NCBI GenBank assembly: GCA_026399415.1
Contig: JAPLQZ010000068.1
Location: 1-45,105, forward strand
Source of the DNA: Rhodocyclales bacterium
GTDB taxonomy: Bacteria > Pseudomonadota > Gammaproteobacteria > Burkholderiales > Rhodocyclaceae
Direction: 5' to 3'
Length of the DNA stretch: 45,105 nt
Under the pieces are notes generated by a model. The model saw only the letters and a list, made by a program, of their open reading frames with translations. It was not told where the DNA came from and ran no database searches. This document shows positions 17,538-25,699 of this stretch, piece by piece. The position numbers were made by a program, and so were the translations under genes. Each line of letters opens with the position of its first letter. Position 1 is the stretch's first letter.

Positions 17538-18590
17538 ATGGACAATTGGAAGAAAGTCGTTTTAAGTGCATTGACAGGGCTCGGCGTGACGTTTGTAGCG
17601 CATGCCTACGGGCCGGGCAATCCAGCCCAATTAAACGCCGTTCCCCCGGGCTTCACGGAGTGCGCAGTTGACGGCGGGGTATGCAAGGTGCCTGCGGGCG
17701 CCACGGCCTATGTGGTTTATGGCACAAACGGCAAGTTCGCTACTGCGCAGGGTACCGGCGATTTCACCTGCCTGCCAAAGGGCTGGGTAGCAACGCCCTC
17801 GGCCAGCAAGCCGCAGGACTTGGGCATTCCGGATCCCGTGCCGAATGTCCAGAAGAAGTGTTACCTGCAGGCAAAGGCTCCCGCTCCTGTCGCTCCTCCC
17901 GCTGCCGTTGCACAAGGCAAAAAGGCCTGCTTCTGGATGAGCAACACGCCGGGCAACCCGTGGGTAGCCAGCCCGATGCCGGCTCCCGATGAGGCCGCTT
18001 GTAAGCGCCTGGATTCGTGCAGCCCGGATGGTGGCAAGGCTTCCGGCGGTGGCTGCTACAAGTGGACCTCCGCCGAGGAACTGAACAAGCCGGCCCCGAA
18101 AATGGCCTGCTACTGGATGGATAGCGCACCTCCCAACCTGTGGAAGCCCAGCCCGATGCCGGCACCCGATCAAGCCGCCTGCAAGCACCTGGATTCCTGC
18201 AGCCCGGATGGCGGCAAGGCCTCGGGTGGCGGCTGCTATGTCTGGGCCGCCGAAGAGCAGGTCAAGGGTGAGAACGCCAAGAAGACCGCTGCGCCACCGC
18301 CCCCGCCCGTGATCAAGGTCCAGCATGCCGACTATGGTCAGAACTGCGCCGGCAAGGGCAAGCCTGATTCCAACATCAAGGGTACCGATCCCACCAAGCA
18401 CATCGCTGCGGCGTGCGACGGCAAAGGCACTTGCGACTACAAGGTGGACCACACCGCCATCGGCGACCCGGTCTTCGGTTGTCGCAAGGAGTATGTCGTT
18501 CAATACCATTGCGGCACCGGTCAGCCGAAGAAAGCGGCTGTGGCGCCCGAAGCCAGCGGACAAATGGCCAAGCTTGACTGCACGAAGTAA
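17538..18590 (+). CDS. Secreted cysteine-rich, lectin-like multidomain protein
   Basis: The protein has 350 residues. The second of two adjacent ATGs (17538) is preferred because it lies 6 bases from AGGAG. The signal peptide ends at VAHA (residue 23). Domain 1 (about 40-108) carries ECAVDGGVC, a VxYG core and DPVPNVQKKC, like the C-A-x-E-G-x-x-C modules of carbohydrate-active enzymes. Two nearly identical repeats of 60-residue period follow (131-176 and 191-236), each CxWM...NxWxxSPMPAPDxAACKxLDSCSPDGG, with four cysteines. After a proline-rich linker, residues 262-325 (ADYGQNC, CDGKGTCDYKV, GDPVFGCRKEYVVQYHC) match the galactose/rhamnose-binding SUEL lectin pattern. It probably binds glycans outside the cell (inferred). 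The terminator at 18615 closes a monocistronic unit. Confidence 0.75.
   Translation: MDNWKKVVLSALTGLGVTFVAHAYGPGNPAQLNAVPPGFTECAVDGGVCKVPAGATAYVVYGTNGKFATAQGTGDFTCLPKGWVATPSASKPQDLGIPDPVPNVQKKCYLQAKAPAPVAPPAAVAQGKKACFWMSNTPGNPWVASPMPAPDEAACKRLDSCSPDGGKASGGGCYKWTSAEELNKPAPKMACYWMDSAPPNLWKPSPMPAPDQAACKHLDSCSPDGGKASGGGCYVWAAEEQVKGENAKKTAAPPPPPVIKVQHADYGQNCAGKGKPDSNIKGTDPTKHIAAACDGKGTCDYKVDHTAIGDPVFGCRKEYVVQYHCGTGQPKKAAVAPEASGQMAKLDCTK
17928..18245 (+). repeat. Tandem 180-bp in-gene repeat (two units)
   Basis: The conserved parts of the units are 17928-18065 and 18108-18245, with a 180-bp period. Both encode the 46-residue cysteine motif of the lectin-like protein. The spacer between the conserved parts differs. 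Confidence 0.85.
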
Positions 18591-18614
18591 TCCCAGACCA
18601 GGCTAGAGCTCAAA

Positions 18615-18646
18615 GCCACCGGAAGCGCGCTTCCGGTGGCTTTTTT
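18615..18646 (+). terminator. Rho-independent terminator of the lectin-like gene
   Basis: A perfect 26-base palindrome, GCCACCGGAAGCG/CGCTTCCGGTGGC (18615-18640), is followed at once by six T. It lies 25 bp after the stop codon. The remaining sequence to 18847 has no recognisable gene. Confidence 0.93.
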
Positions 18647-18847
18647 ATTTCCCTCCCGTAAAACTGAGCTCAAGGCCATCCGGCCTGGGAGGCCCCTTGG
18701 CGAAGATGTCCTGTTCCTGCGCCCGGCGACCGAACATGATGGCGTGGTCAGTCGGCCATCAGGGATGCCACCTTCAAGTGCTAACGCTGCCCATTGAGAA
18801 TACCTTTAGTACTACTCTGTGCGACAGCCACCGACGATGTGACTGTT

Positions 18848-20620
18848 TCAGGGATCGCTGTTCTTGGCGTCCTGGTTCGTCAGCAGCGCGTCTAAGCGAG
18901 CTCGCAGGCGGAAGGCCTGGATGGGCTTGTGGATCACCGGGAAACCGGCGTTGCGCGTCGCCTCCGGATCGGTATCCCCGGTGATCAGGAGTACTGGGAC
19001 CACTTGGCCCAGGAATTCGCGCAGCCGTAAGGCCTCTTCGCTGCCTACACGGCCTTCGCGCAAGCGCCAGTCGGCCAGTATCGCCACAGGCGTCGGCCTG
19101 CCGGAGGCCGTCAGCACGGCCATGGCTTCATCGGCGTTCTCGCCGCCCGCTACGTAACAACCCCAACTCTCCAGCACCTTGGCCAGCGCATCGCGAATCG
19201 GCGCGTTGTCGTCGATGACCACGATCCAGGCACCCTCCAGCCCCACGCTCGCGAGCGGCGATTGAACGTTTGGGGCTGGTCCGGGCGGGCCAGATGGCAA
19301 TTCGACGGCGAATACCGAACCGCGCCCCGGTGTCGAGCGCAGGTCGAGGCGATGACCGAGCTGGCGCGCCAGGGCATCGACGATGGCGAGCCCCAGACCG
19401 AGCCCCTTGCGCCGGTCGCGCTCCGGATTGTCTAGCTGATAGAACTCGTGGAAGATCTCGCGGCGGGCATGGTCCGGAATGCCGATTCCGCTGTCCCTGA
19501 CCTCGATGTGCACGTTGCCACCACGCTTCCGGCAGCACACCATCACGGCACCCTGTTCGGTATAGCGCAGCGCATTCGCTGTCAGGTTGCGCAGCATGCG
19601 CTCGAGCAGCGCCGGGTCGCTGCGTACCCACGCCTGCGACGGCACCACGCGCAGCAGCAAGCCCTTTTCGGCGGCCTGATCGGTAAATTCGCGGCGCAGG
19701 CGATCGAATATGGGTTGCAGCGCGAAGTCACGGACCTCCGGCTTGAGCGCCCCGGCATCCGCGTGCGACAAGTCGAGCAACGAATCCAGCAGCATTTCGA
19801 GGCTGTCGCAGGACGACCGCAGCTTGCCCACGAGCACGGCATCCGCCTCCTTTCGACGGCGTATACCATCGTCGATCGCGTCCACGAACAGGGTCATCGC
19901 CTGCAAGGGTTGTCGCAGGTCATGGCTGGCGGCCGCAAGGAACCGGGTTTTTGCCTCGTTGGCCGTTTCAGCCTGGCGGCGCGCTTCGACCACCCGCTCG
20001 TTTTCGTGGGTGACTTGATCGAACAGGTCCTGGTTGTCTAAACGCAACCGAATGGCCTCACGGATCATCGTCTGTTGTCGGCGGGCGAAAAACAGGCAGG
20101 CGATCATGAATACCAGCAACGCGATACTCTGGCCGAAAAACAGTCGCCCTTCCTCAAGGTAATTGCGCAGCACGAAAGGCGTCAGGGTGAGTACGTTGAA
20201 GGCGACGTGGGCGGGCAGGAAGATGCCTATGCTGGTCACCGACAAGCCAACCTGGCCAGCAAGTCCGAGCGTCATCGGTAACAGAAAGAGCAGGGTCGGC
20301 TGGAAAAATGCCCAGCCCAGATAACCCCAGGTAACGCCGCTGATCGCGGCGCCGAGGGTGAACCACCAGCCCCACCATGCAGCCCGTTGCAGGCGCCGCG
20401 AATCTGCGCGGTAGGCCTCGAATTCAAACCATCTGAGACCGATGGTCGCGCAGACCATGAACATCCAGATCAGCAGATTTGTCCGCTCCTGCGGTTCGTC
20501 CCATAAAACCCAGACCAGGACTGCGGCGGAAACGAAGCTGCCGATGTAGCCGCTCGGCGCTTGGTGATGCAGCAGGCCGACCTGCTCGGCGAGAAGTCGC
20601 TGCTCGGCCTCGACCGTCAA
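18848..20620 (-). CDS. Hybrid sensor histidine kinase with integral-membrane sensor
   Basis: The protein has 590 residues and starts at a TTG that overlaps the stop of the upstream regulator gene (TTGA). Five to six hydrophobic segments between residues 25 and 178 form a membrane-embedded sensor without a large periplasmic domain. A short coiled region leads to the phosphoacceptor H233 (AAASHDLRQPLQ). The ATPase shows NLTANALRYTEQG, VRDSGIGI and GLGLGLAIV. A C-terminal receiver domain (about 465-580) contains VIDDNAPIRD, phosphoacceptor Asp in ILADWRLREG, and VIHKP. The order regulator-kinase and the translational coupling show they are partners. They probably control the two flanking secreted-protein genes that share a 23-bp motif (inferred). 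Confidence 0.9.
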   Translation of the reverse strand: MTVEAEQRLLAEQVGLLHHQAPSGYIGSFVSAAVLVWVLWDEPQERTNLLIWMFMVCATIGLRWFEFEAYRADSRRLQRAAWWGWWFTLGAAISGVTWGYLGWAFFQPTLLFLLPMTLGLAGQVGLSVTSIGIFLPAHVAFNVLTLTPFVLRNYLEEGRLFFGQSIALLVFMIACLFFARRQQTMIREAIRLRLDNQDLFDQVTHENERVVEARRQAETANEAKTRFLAAASHDLRQPLQAMTLFVDAIDDGIRRRKEADAVLVGKLRSSCDSLEMLLDSLLDLSHADAGALKPEVRDFALQPIFDRLRREFTDQAAEKGLLLRVVPSQAWVRSDPALLERMLRNLTANALRYTEQGAVMVCCRKRGGNVHIEVRDSGIGIPDHARREIFHEFYQLDNPERDRRKGLGLGLAIVDALARQLGHRLDLRSTPGRGSVFAVELPSGPPGPAPNVQSPLASVGLEGAWIVVIDDNAPIRDALAKVLESWGCYVAGGENADEAMAVLTASGRPTPVAILADWRLREGRVGSEEALRLREFLGQVVPVLLITGDTDPEATRNAGFPVIHKPIQAFRLRARLDALLTNQDAKNSDP

Positions 20621-21228
20621 AACAGGCCCTTGCGTTTGGCCAGCAGCACGGCCTCGGTTCTCGAACGAACACCCAGCTCGCGAAAGATGGCCGAAACGTG
20701 GACACGAACAGTGTTCTCGCTCATCCCCAGGTAATCACCGATTTCTCGGTTGGACCGGCCGGCACATAATTCGGCCAATACCTCGACCTGCCGCGCTGTG
20801 AGCTTCTGATCAAGACGCCCCTTGCCGTGGGCTTCTTCCTTCGCGTAGGTCGGTGCGTAAACCTGCCCATCGAGAATCTGGAGCAGCGCCACCCGCATCT
20901 CCTCGACCGAGATCGTCTTGGGGATATAGCCCTGAGCGCCGTAGAAGAGGGCTTGTCGCACTACCTCGTTGCCGTCCACGGCGGACAGAACCACGAGGCA
21001 GGCATCAGGGCATTGCGGACGCAGCGCTCGCAATCCATCGAGGCCGCCAAGACCGGGGAGGCCAAGATCGAGGAACACCAAGTCGAAACTCTCATCAACC
21101 ACCGCCGCCAGACCGGCCTCCGCCGAGCCGGTTTCGACAACACGGGCCACGTCGGGCAACACCCGCTCGAGCATGAGCTTGAAGCCCTCGCGGAAAAGTG
21201 CGTGATCGTCGATAAGCAGTATATTCAT
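20617..21228 (-). CDS. LuxR/NarL-family response regulator
   Basis: The protein has 203 residues. The receiver domain starts with ILLIDDHALFREGFKLML, with phosphoacceptor D54 (FLDLGLPG) and the conserved Lys in GYIPKTIS. The C-terminal LuxR helix-turn-helix spans about 138-195 (LTARQVEVLAELCAGRSNREIGDYL, then SENTVRVHVSAIFRELGV), normal in length and motifs. It is the first gene of a two-gene operon with the hybrid kinase. It lies between the two copies of the 23-bp motif and is the most obvious candidate to bind them. Confidence 0.92.
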   Translation of the reverse strand: MNILLIDDHALFREGFKLMLERVLPDVARVVETGSAEAGLAAVVDESFDLVFLDLGLPGLGGLDGLRALRPQCPDACLVVLSAVDGNEVVRQALFYGAQGYIPKTISVEEMRVALLQILDGQVYAPTYAKEEAHGKGRLDQKLTARQVEVLAELCAGRSNREIGDYLGMSENTVRVHVSAIFRELGVRSRTEAVLLAKRKGLF

Positions 21229-21318
21229 GCGGCTGCGATGTGAAGTCCTGATCCAGGCAAATCGGGCGCTTCGATGATAGCAGCCACCCCGGTTGTGTGG
21301 GCATCGGAATGCACGCGC

Positions 21319-21341
21319 CTAATCCAAATGTGCGATGGACA
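21319..21341 (+). promoter_or_regulatory. Shared 23-bp motif upstream of second secreted-protein gene
   Basis: CTAATCCAAATG-TG-CGAT-G-GACA, matching 17419-17441 at 20 of 23 positions. It ends 40 bp before the ATG at 21382 and about 90 bp above the divergent regulator gene start (21228), so it could act on both. A TATATC at 21370-21375 might be a -10 element. Confidence 0.5.
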
Positions 21342-21381
21342 CCTACCCTCGCCAGTGGTGCAATCCGAATATATCTGATTT

Positions 21382-21831
21382 ATGAAACCTCTCATCCACC
21401 TATTCGCCAGAGCCTTGGTACTCGGTCTGGCTTTCATTTCATTGACCGCCTGGCCACAGGAGATCGCGGTCGCCGTTGCACGCGTTCCGGTGGAAGGATT
21501 GACGCGCGGCCAGATTGTGATTGATCTGACCACCCGCACCCGCCACCCGGCCTATCTCGAACCCCAATCCCTGAAGGCACCCGATGGAATCCGGATAGTC
21601 GCCTCGGCGGTTTCGCCCGAGAACGCCCGCACTTGCCCCAGGGCCGGACCGTCTCAGACCGAATGCCGTCAGATCTTTCGCGTAACCCTCGATACAGGAG
21701 CGCGCTGCCAGGCCAGTGGCAATTACGAGGCCCTGTTCCGTGTGGCTTGTTGGCCGGGTACTGCAGCCAGCTTGTGCAAGCCCGGGGCCCATCAGTACGA
21801 CTTCAAGCTGGTGAACGAGCCGCTGTGTTAA
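21382..21831 (+). CDS. Small secreted hypothetical protein
   Basis: The protein has 149 residues. The signal peptide is [24 protein letters not shown], with cleavage near PQ/EIAV. The mature part is beta-rich at first ([22 protein letters not shown]) and then contains six cysteines, including the C-terminal residue, fitting disulfide-bonded folding outside the cytoplasm. No family is recognised. No Shine-Dalgarno sequence is visible before the ATG. A TATATC 6 bases upstream raises the possibility of a very short or absent leader. It shares its upstream motif with the lectin-like gene, so the two are probably co-regulated. Confidence 0.65.
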   Translation: MKPLIHLFARALVLGLAFISLTAWPQEIAVAVARVPVEGLTRGQIVIDLTTRTRHPAYLEPQSLKAPDGIRIVASAVSPENARTCPRAGPSQTECRQIFRVTLDTGARCQASGNYEALFRVACWPGTAASLCKPGAHQYDFKLVNEPLC

Positions 21832-21878
21832 CAATGGCCACTGAAATACAACGAGGCACGAGCCCGGATCTGATCTTG

Positions 21879-22099
21879 TCCACGTCGGGCTTTTCCATCA
21901 ATTGCAGGAACTGCCGGGCGTAGGCCGAAAGCGATTCGACATAACGGCGCTGGCCCTCGGCGTAGAGCGTGTCGAATGCCAGCGACGACTTGCCGGAGCC
22001 GGACAGACCGGTAATGACCGTCAGCCGATTGCGCGGCAGGTCGAGATTGATGTTCTTCAGGTTGTGCGTTCGCGCGCCGCGAATCTTGATGAAGTCCAT
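21879..22099 (-). pseudogene. uvrA: Truncated uvrA 5' fragment (codons 1-74)
   Basis: The encoded residues 1-74 are identical to intact UvrA, including Walker A. The frame then leaves homology after KPDVD and runs 24 unrelated codons to a stop at 21803. All nucleotide differences to the intact gene are synonymous. It lies upstream of and divergent from the MFS gene at 22579, the place uvrA is expected to occupy, so it looks like the displaced 5' end of the original gene. No UvrA function is possible, but a 98-residue peptide could be made. Confidence 0.9.
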
Positions 22100-22210
22100 G
22101 GTGCATGGTGCGATATTGGGGGAGCCGGAGAATATACCCCGCTGCGCCCGCCAAAGCGAAACCGCTGTTCATGCCGGACTTGATTCGCCGTGTCGCCGGC
22201 GCTGACTTTC
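21879..22210. repeat. Direct repeat copy B: uvrA 5' end plus upstream region
   Basis: Partner of 16869-17200. The coding part aligns without gaps. Upstream of the ATG the match continues through GGAGCCGGAGAATATACCCC-type sequence to the CGCCGTGTCGCCGGCGCTGACTT block at 22186-22208. The remaining non-coding sequence up to 22352 shows nothing else. Confidence 0.8.
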
Positions 22211-22352
22211 AATGCATGAAGAGGGGTTCAACAGTCCGTCGAAATCAATTCAGTGGCTCGTCTGGTGAGCCTGCTGGTGAGGCAGAATGATCTCGTGACA
22301 TTGCCGTAGTGCAAGCTGATTCCCCAGTGCGACGGACGGGCGGAACTGGAAA

Positions 22353-22565
22353 ATGCGTATCGAAAAACTCAAACCGGACCTCACCGTGCACGGCCCGTTG
22401 TTTCCGGAGCCGGAGCTGACTGTCGTTACGATTTCGATGGGCGCTACGGTGACGCGGGTTGGCAAGAAGGTTCCCCGCGTGAATCGACTGGATTCTCGTG
22501 TTTGTGCACTAAAATGTGATGATGCGCAGCAACACCGGGTCTCCGGTGAGTTGATATCCCGGTAA
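22353..22565 (+). pseudogene. Possible N-terminal fragment of a SNF2-type helicase
   Basis: The frame has 70 codons. Residues 1-45 (MRIEKLKPDLTVHGPLFPEP, then TISMGATVTRVGKK) resemble, from memory, the N-terminus of large SNF2-like helicases of bacterial defence islands, where a GPLFPEP-like motif precedes a short beta domain. The sequence then changes character and stops. A broken remnant is more likely than a functional small protein, but the match is from recognition only. It sits at the right edge of the inserted block, where debris from past integrations would be expected. Confidence 0.3.
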
Positions 22566-22578
22566 GCCCTTGAATCCC

Positions 22579-23823
22579 ATGCTATCCCCCACTTCAGACG
22601 CCATGAGCCGCGATGAAAAGCGCGCCGGCGCCGGCCTGGCTTCCATCTTCGCGCTGCGCATGCTCGGCTTGTTCCTGATCCTGCCGGTATTTGCGGTCCA
22701 TGCCAGGACCATTCCCGGCGGCGATGACCTGACACTGGTCGGCATCGCGCTCGGCGCCTACGGTTTGACCCAGGCGATGTTCCAGATTCCCTTCGGCATG
22801 GCCTCCGACGCTTTCGGCCGCAAGCGGGTGATTGTCTTCGGCTTGCTGCTGTTTGCCTTTGGCTCGGCGGTCGCGGCGCTGGCGACGGATATCTGGTGGG
22901 TCATCGGCGGCCGCGTGCTGCAGGGCGCCGGGGCCATTTCCGCGGCCGTCACCGCGCTGGCCGCCGATCTGACGCGCGAACAGCATCGCACCAAGGTCAT
23001 GGCGATGATCGGCTCCTCGATCGGACTGGTGTTCGCCATCTCGCTGGTGGCGGCTCCCGCGCTTTACGCCGTAATCAGCATGGCCGGAATTTTCTGGATG
23101 ACGGCGGCCTTCGCGGTTGCCGCCATCGGTCTGGTGACCCATGTCGTACCGCCGGCGCCGCCCCTGCCGGTCGGACCCAAGCCGCCGTTTCGCGACGTGC
23201 TGCTCGACACCCAGCTGCTGCGGCTCAACTTCGGCATCTTTACCTTGCACATGGTGCAGATGGCGATGTTTGTCGTGGTCCCCGGATTGCTGATCCGCTA
23301 TGGCGGCCTGCCGCTCGCTTCGCACTGGAAGATCTACCTGCCGGCGGTGCTGGCGTCCTTCGTGCTGATGGTACCGGCGATCATCATTGCCGAGAAGCGC
23401 GACAAGGTTCAGCCGGTGTTCGTTTCCGCCATCGGCCTGCTGCTCGTCACCTTGCTGGTGATGTGGTTTGGCAACAGGAATTTCATGGTGGTGGCGGGTG
23501 GTTTGCTGAGCTTTTTCGTCGCCTTCAATATTCTCGAGGCCATGCTGCCTTCGATGATTTCGCGAATCGCGCCAGCGCGCGCCAAAGGCGCGGCGCTGGG
23601 CGTGTACAACACCACCCAGGCGCTCGGCCTGTTCGTCGGCGGGGCTTTGGGCGGCTGGCTGATGAAGAACTTCGATGCCGGTGCCGTGTTCATTTTCGAT
23701 GCCGCGATGGTGGCGCTGTGGCTGGCAGCCGCCGCGACCATGATGCAGGTGCCGGTGCGTCGGCCTATTGCAACAGCGGCAACAGAGCAGTCCGCGCATG
23801 GCATACTTGAAACAAAATCCTGA
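22579..23823 (+). CDS. MFS transporter (YajR-like)
   Basis: The protein has 414 residues with about 12 hydrophobic segments. The MFS signature between helices 2 and 3 is present (GMASDAFGRKRVIVFG), as is the D-RxxxG-like LQGAGAISAAVTALAADL after helix 4. The region RMLGLFLILPVFAVHA at the start is typical of YajR-type carriers. The ATG at 22579 is used. TTG 22570 and ATG 22603 are possible, and none has a strong ribosome-binding site. Substrate unknown. It is followed by ssb after 12 bp, and its usual divergent partner is uvrA, now displaced by the inserted block. Confidence 0.85.
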   Translation: MLSPTSDAMSRDEKRAGAGLASIFALRMLGLFLILPVFAVHARTIPGGDDLTLVGIALGAYGLTQAMFQIPFGMASDAFGRKRVIVFGLLLFAFGSAVAALATDIWWVIGGRVLQGAGAISAAVTALAADLTREQHRTKVMAMIGSSIGLVFAISLVAAPALYAVISMAGIFWMTAAFAVAAIGLVTHVVPPAPPLPVGPKPPFRDVLLDTQLLRLNFGIFTLHMVQMAMFVVVPGLLIRYGGLPLASHWKIYLPAVLASFVLMVPAIIIAEKRDKVQPVFVSAIGLLLVTLLVMWFGNRNFMVVAGGLLSFFVAFNILEAMLPSMISRIAPARAKGAALGVYNTTQALGLFVGGALGGWLMKNFDAGAVFIFDAAMVALWLAAAATMMQVPVRRPIATAATEQSAHGILETKS

Positions 23824-23835
23824 GGAGAAATTCAC

Positions 23836-24306
23836 ATGGCGTCAGTCAACAAAGTCATCATCGTCGGCAATCTGGGCCGCGATCCGGAAGTACGTTACAC
23901 ACCCGATGGCGCGTCGATCGCCAACGTCACCATCGCCACCACCGACACTTGGAAGGACAAGGCCACCGGCGAAAAGAAGGAAGCTACGGAGTGGCATCGC
24001 GTGGTGTTCTTCGGCAAGCTGGCCGAGATCGTCGGCCAGTACCTGAAGAAGGGCCGGCAGGTATATGTCGAAGGCGCCTTGCGCACCCGCAAGTGGACCG
24101 ACAAGGAAGGCCAGGAGCGCTATACCACCGAGATTGTCGCCAATGAAATGAAAATGCTCGGCTCGCGCGAAGGCATGAGCGACGCGCCGCCGCGCGACAG
24201 CGCGGGCGGCACGGGAAGCGGCAGTGGCGCCGGCAATCGTCCGGCAGCCGCGCCGCAACCGGCCGGCAGCAACTTCAACGACTTCGAGGACGATATCCCG
24301 TTCTGA
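23836..24306 (+). CDS. ssb: Single-stranded DNA-binding protein
   Basis: The protein has 156 residues. The OB fold spans 1-110, with the standard start [21 protein letters not shown] and [14 protein letters not shown] glycine/proline-rich linker (about 115-147) leads to the acidic tail DFEDDIPF that binds partner enzymes. Length and ends are normal. AGGAG lies 7-12 bases upstream of the ATG. SSB protects single-stranded DNA in replication and repair. Confidence 0.97.
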   Translation: MASVNKVIIVGNLGRDPEVRYTPDGASIANVTIATTDTWKDKATGEKKEATEWHRVVFFGKLAEIVGQYLKKGRQVYVEGALRTRKWTDKEGQERYTTEIVANEMKMLGSREGMSDAPPRDSAGGTGSGSGAGNRPAAAPQPAGSNFNDFEDDIPF

Positions 24307-24359
24307 GGTTCTGGGCCGGCTCGGCATAGTGTTCGCCAAGTGAGCCATGCGAGGTGAAC

Positions 24360-25673
24360 ATGCCTGAAAAACTCAAGCTGCTTTCCTGGCGCGACATTGT
24401 GTTTGTCGCACTGCCTTCCTTGCTGCTGGCCATCGGCGCGTTCTGGCTGGCGGCACAGTTCATCAAGCCGGCGCCGCCCGATCAGATAGTGGTCAGCACT
24501 GGCGGCGAGGGAGGCGCCTACCAGCGCTTTGCCACCCGTTACAAGGATGTACTGGCGCGCTACGGCATCACTCTGGTGGAAAAGCCCTCTGCCGGTTCGA
24601 CGGAGAATCTGGAGCGGCTGCGCGATGCGGAGTTCGAGGTCGATGCCGCCTTCATCCAGGGCGGTACGGCGCGGCCGGGCGAAGAGGACGAACTTCTTTC
24701 GCTGGGCGACTTCTATTACGAACCACTGTGGATTTTCTATCGCGAGGCGGCAGTTCATGGTGGTGACAAGGTGCTCGACCTCAAGGGCAGACGCGTCGCG
24801 GTAGGTGGCGCCGGCAGCGGCACACATCATCTCGCCATGGAACTGCTGGCGGCCAACGGCATTGATGCAAAGAACACGAAGCTGGTCGAGAACGGTGGTC
24901 TCGGCCTGCTTGAAGGTCTGAAGAAGAATGAAATCGATGCCGTGTTCGTCGTCGGGCCGACGCAGTCCTCGCTGGTGTGGTCGCTGCTCTACACGCCGGG
25001 CATACGTCTCATGAGCCTGACGCATGCCGAGGCCTATACAAGACGCTTTCCGTATCTGGCGCGACTGGTGCTGCCGCGCGGCGCCATCGATCTGACGCAG
25101 GACATTCCACCGCACGATATCCAGCTGGTTTCGTCGATGGCGACCCTGTTGGTGCGCGAGGACACGCATCCGGCGCTGATCGACCTGTTGATGCAGGCGG
25201 CGAGCGAGGTCCACGGTGCGCCGGGGGTATTCCAGAAGCCCGGCGAGTTTCCGCGTGCCGGGCACAGCGAATTTCCGCTGTCGAAAGAGGCCGAGCGCTA
25301 CTACAAGTCCGGCAAGCCCTTCCTGCAGCGTTACCTGCCGTTCTGGGCGGCGACGTTGATCGACCGCATGGTGGTGATGCTGGTGCCGCTGCTCGCCGTA
25401 CTGATCCCGCTGTTCAAGTTCGCCCCGCAGATCTACGGCTGGCGAGTGCGTTCGCGGATTTACCGGCGCTATGGCGAACTCAAGTTCCTCGAAAACGAAG
25501 TCAACGAAAATCCGGGTCTGCACAGCCGCGCCGAGTGGATAGAGAAACTCGACCGCATCGAGGCAGATGCCAGCCGCATCCGCACGCCGCTGACATTTTC
25601 CGACATGCTCTACACCCTGCGCGGACACATTGATTTGGTGAGGGACATGATCCTGCGTCGAACGGCGGCTTGA
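24360..25673 (+). CDS. TAXI-family TRAP-type solute-binding protein, membrane anchored
   Basis: The protein has 437 residues. The ATG at 24360 is preferred because GAGGTG lies 5 bases upstream. An N-terminal transmembrane helix (about 12-32) is followed by the TAXI binding fold (VVSTGGEGGAYQRFATRY, SAGSTENLERLRDAEFEVDAAFIQGG, VAVGGAGSGTHHLAMELL). Near residues 325-350 a second hydrophobic segment (MVVMLVPLLAVLIPLF) precedes a charged C-terminal domain of about 85 residues. TAXI proteins deliver solutes such as glutamate to a fused TRAP permease. No permease gene is adjacent, so it may pair with a distant one or act as a sensor. The C-terminal domain is not recognised. Confidence 0.85.
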   Translation: MPEKLKLLSWRDIVFVALPSLLLAIGAFWLAAQFIKPAPPDQIVVSTGGEGGAYQRFATRYKDVLARYGITLVEKPSAGSTENLERLRDAEFEVDAAFIQGGTARPGEEDELLSLGDFYYEPLWIFYREAAVHGGDKVLDLKGRRVAVGGAGSGTHHLAMELLAANGIDAKNTKLVENGGLGLLEGLKKNEIDAVFVVGPTQSSLVWSLLYTPGIRLMSLTHAEAYTRRFPYLARLVLPRGAIDLTQDIPPHDIQLVSSMATLLVREDTHPALIDLLMQAASEVHGAPGVFQKPGEFPRAGHSEFPLSKEAERYYKSGKPFLQRYLPFWAATLIDRMVVMLVPLLAVLIPLFKFAPQIYGWRVRSRIYRRYGELKFLENEVNENPGLHSRAEWIEKLDRIEADASRIRTPLTFSDMLYTLRGHIDLVRDMILRRTAA

Positions 25674-25699
25674 GTCGCCGTACCGCCAGCGCCGACTCT
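25672..25699 (+). repeat. Dispersed repeat, long form with terminal inverted ends
   Basis: GAGTCGCCGTACC followed by GCCAGCGCCGACTCT. It lies between the convergent TAXI and rfaE2 genes and touches both stop codons. The ends GAGTCG and CGACTC are inverted repeats, so a small hairpin can form. It contains an exact CGCCAGCGCCGACT at 25684-25697. Confidence 0.6.
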
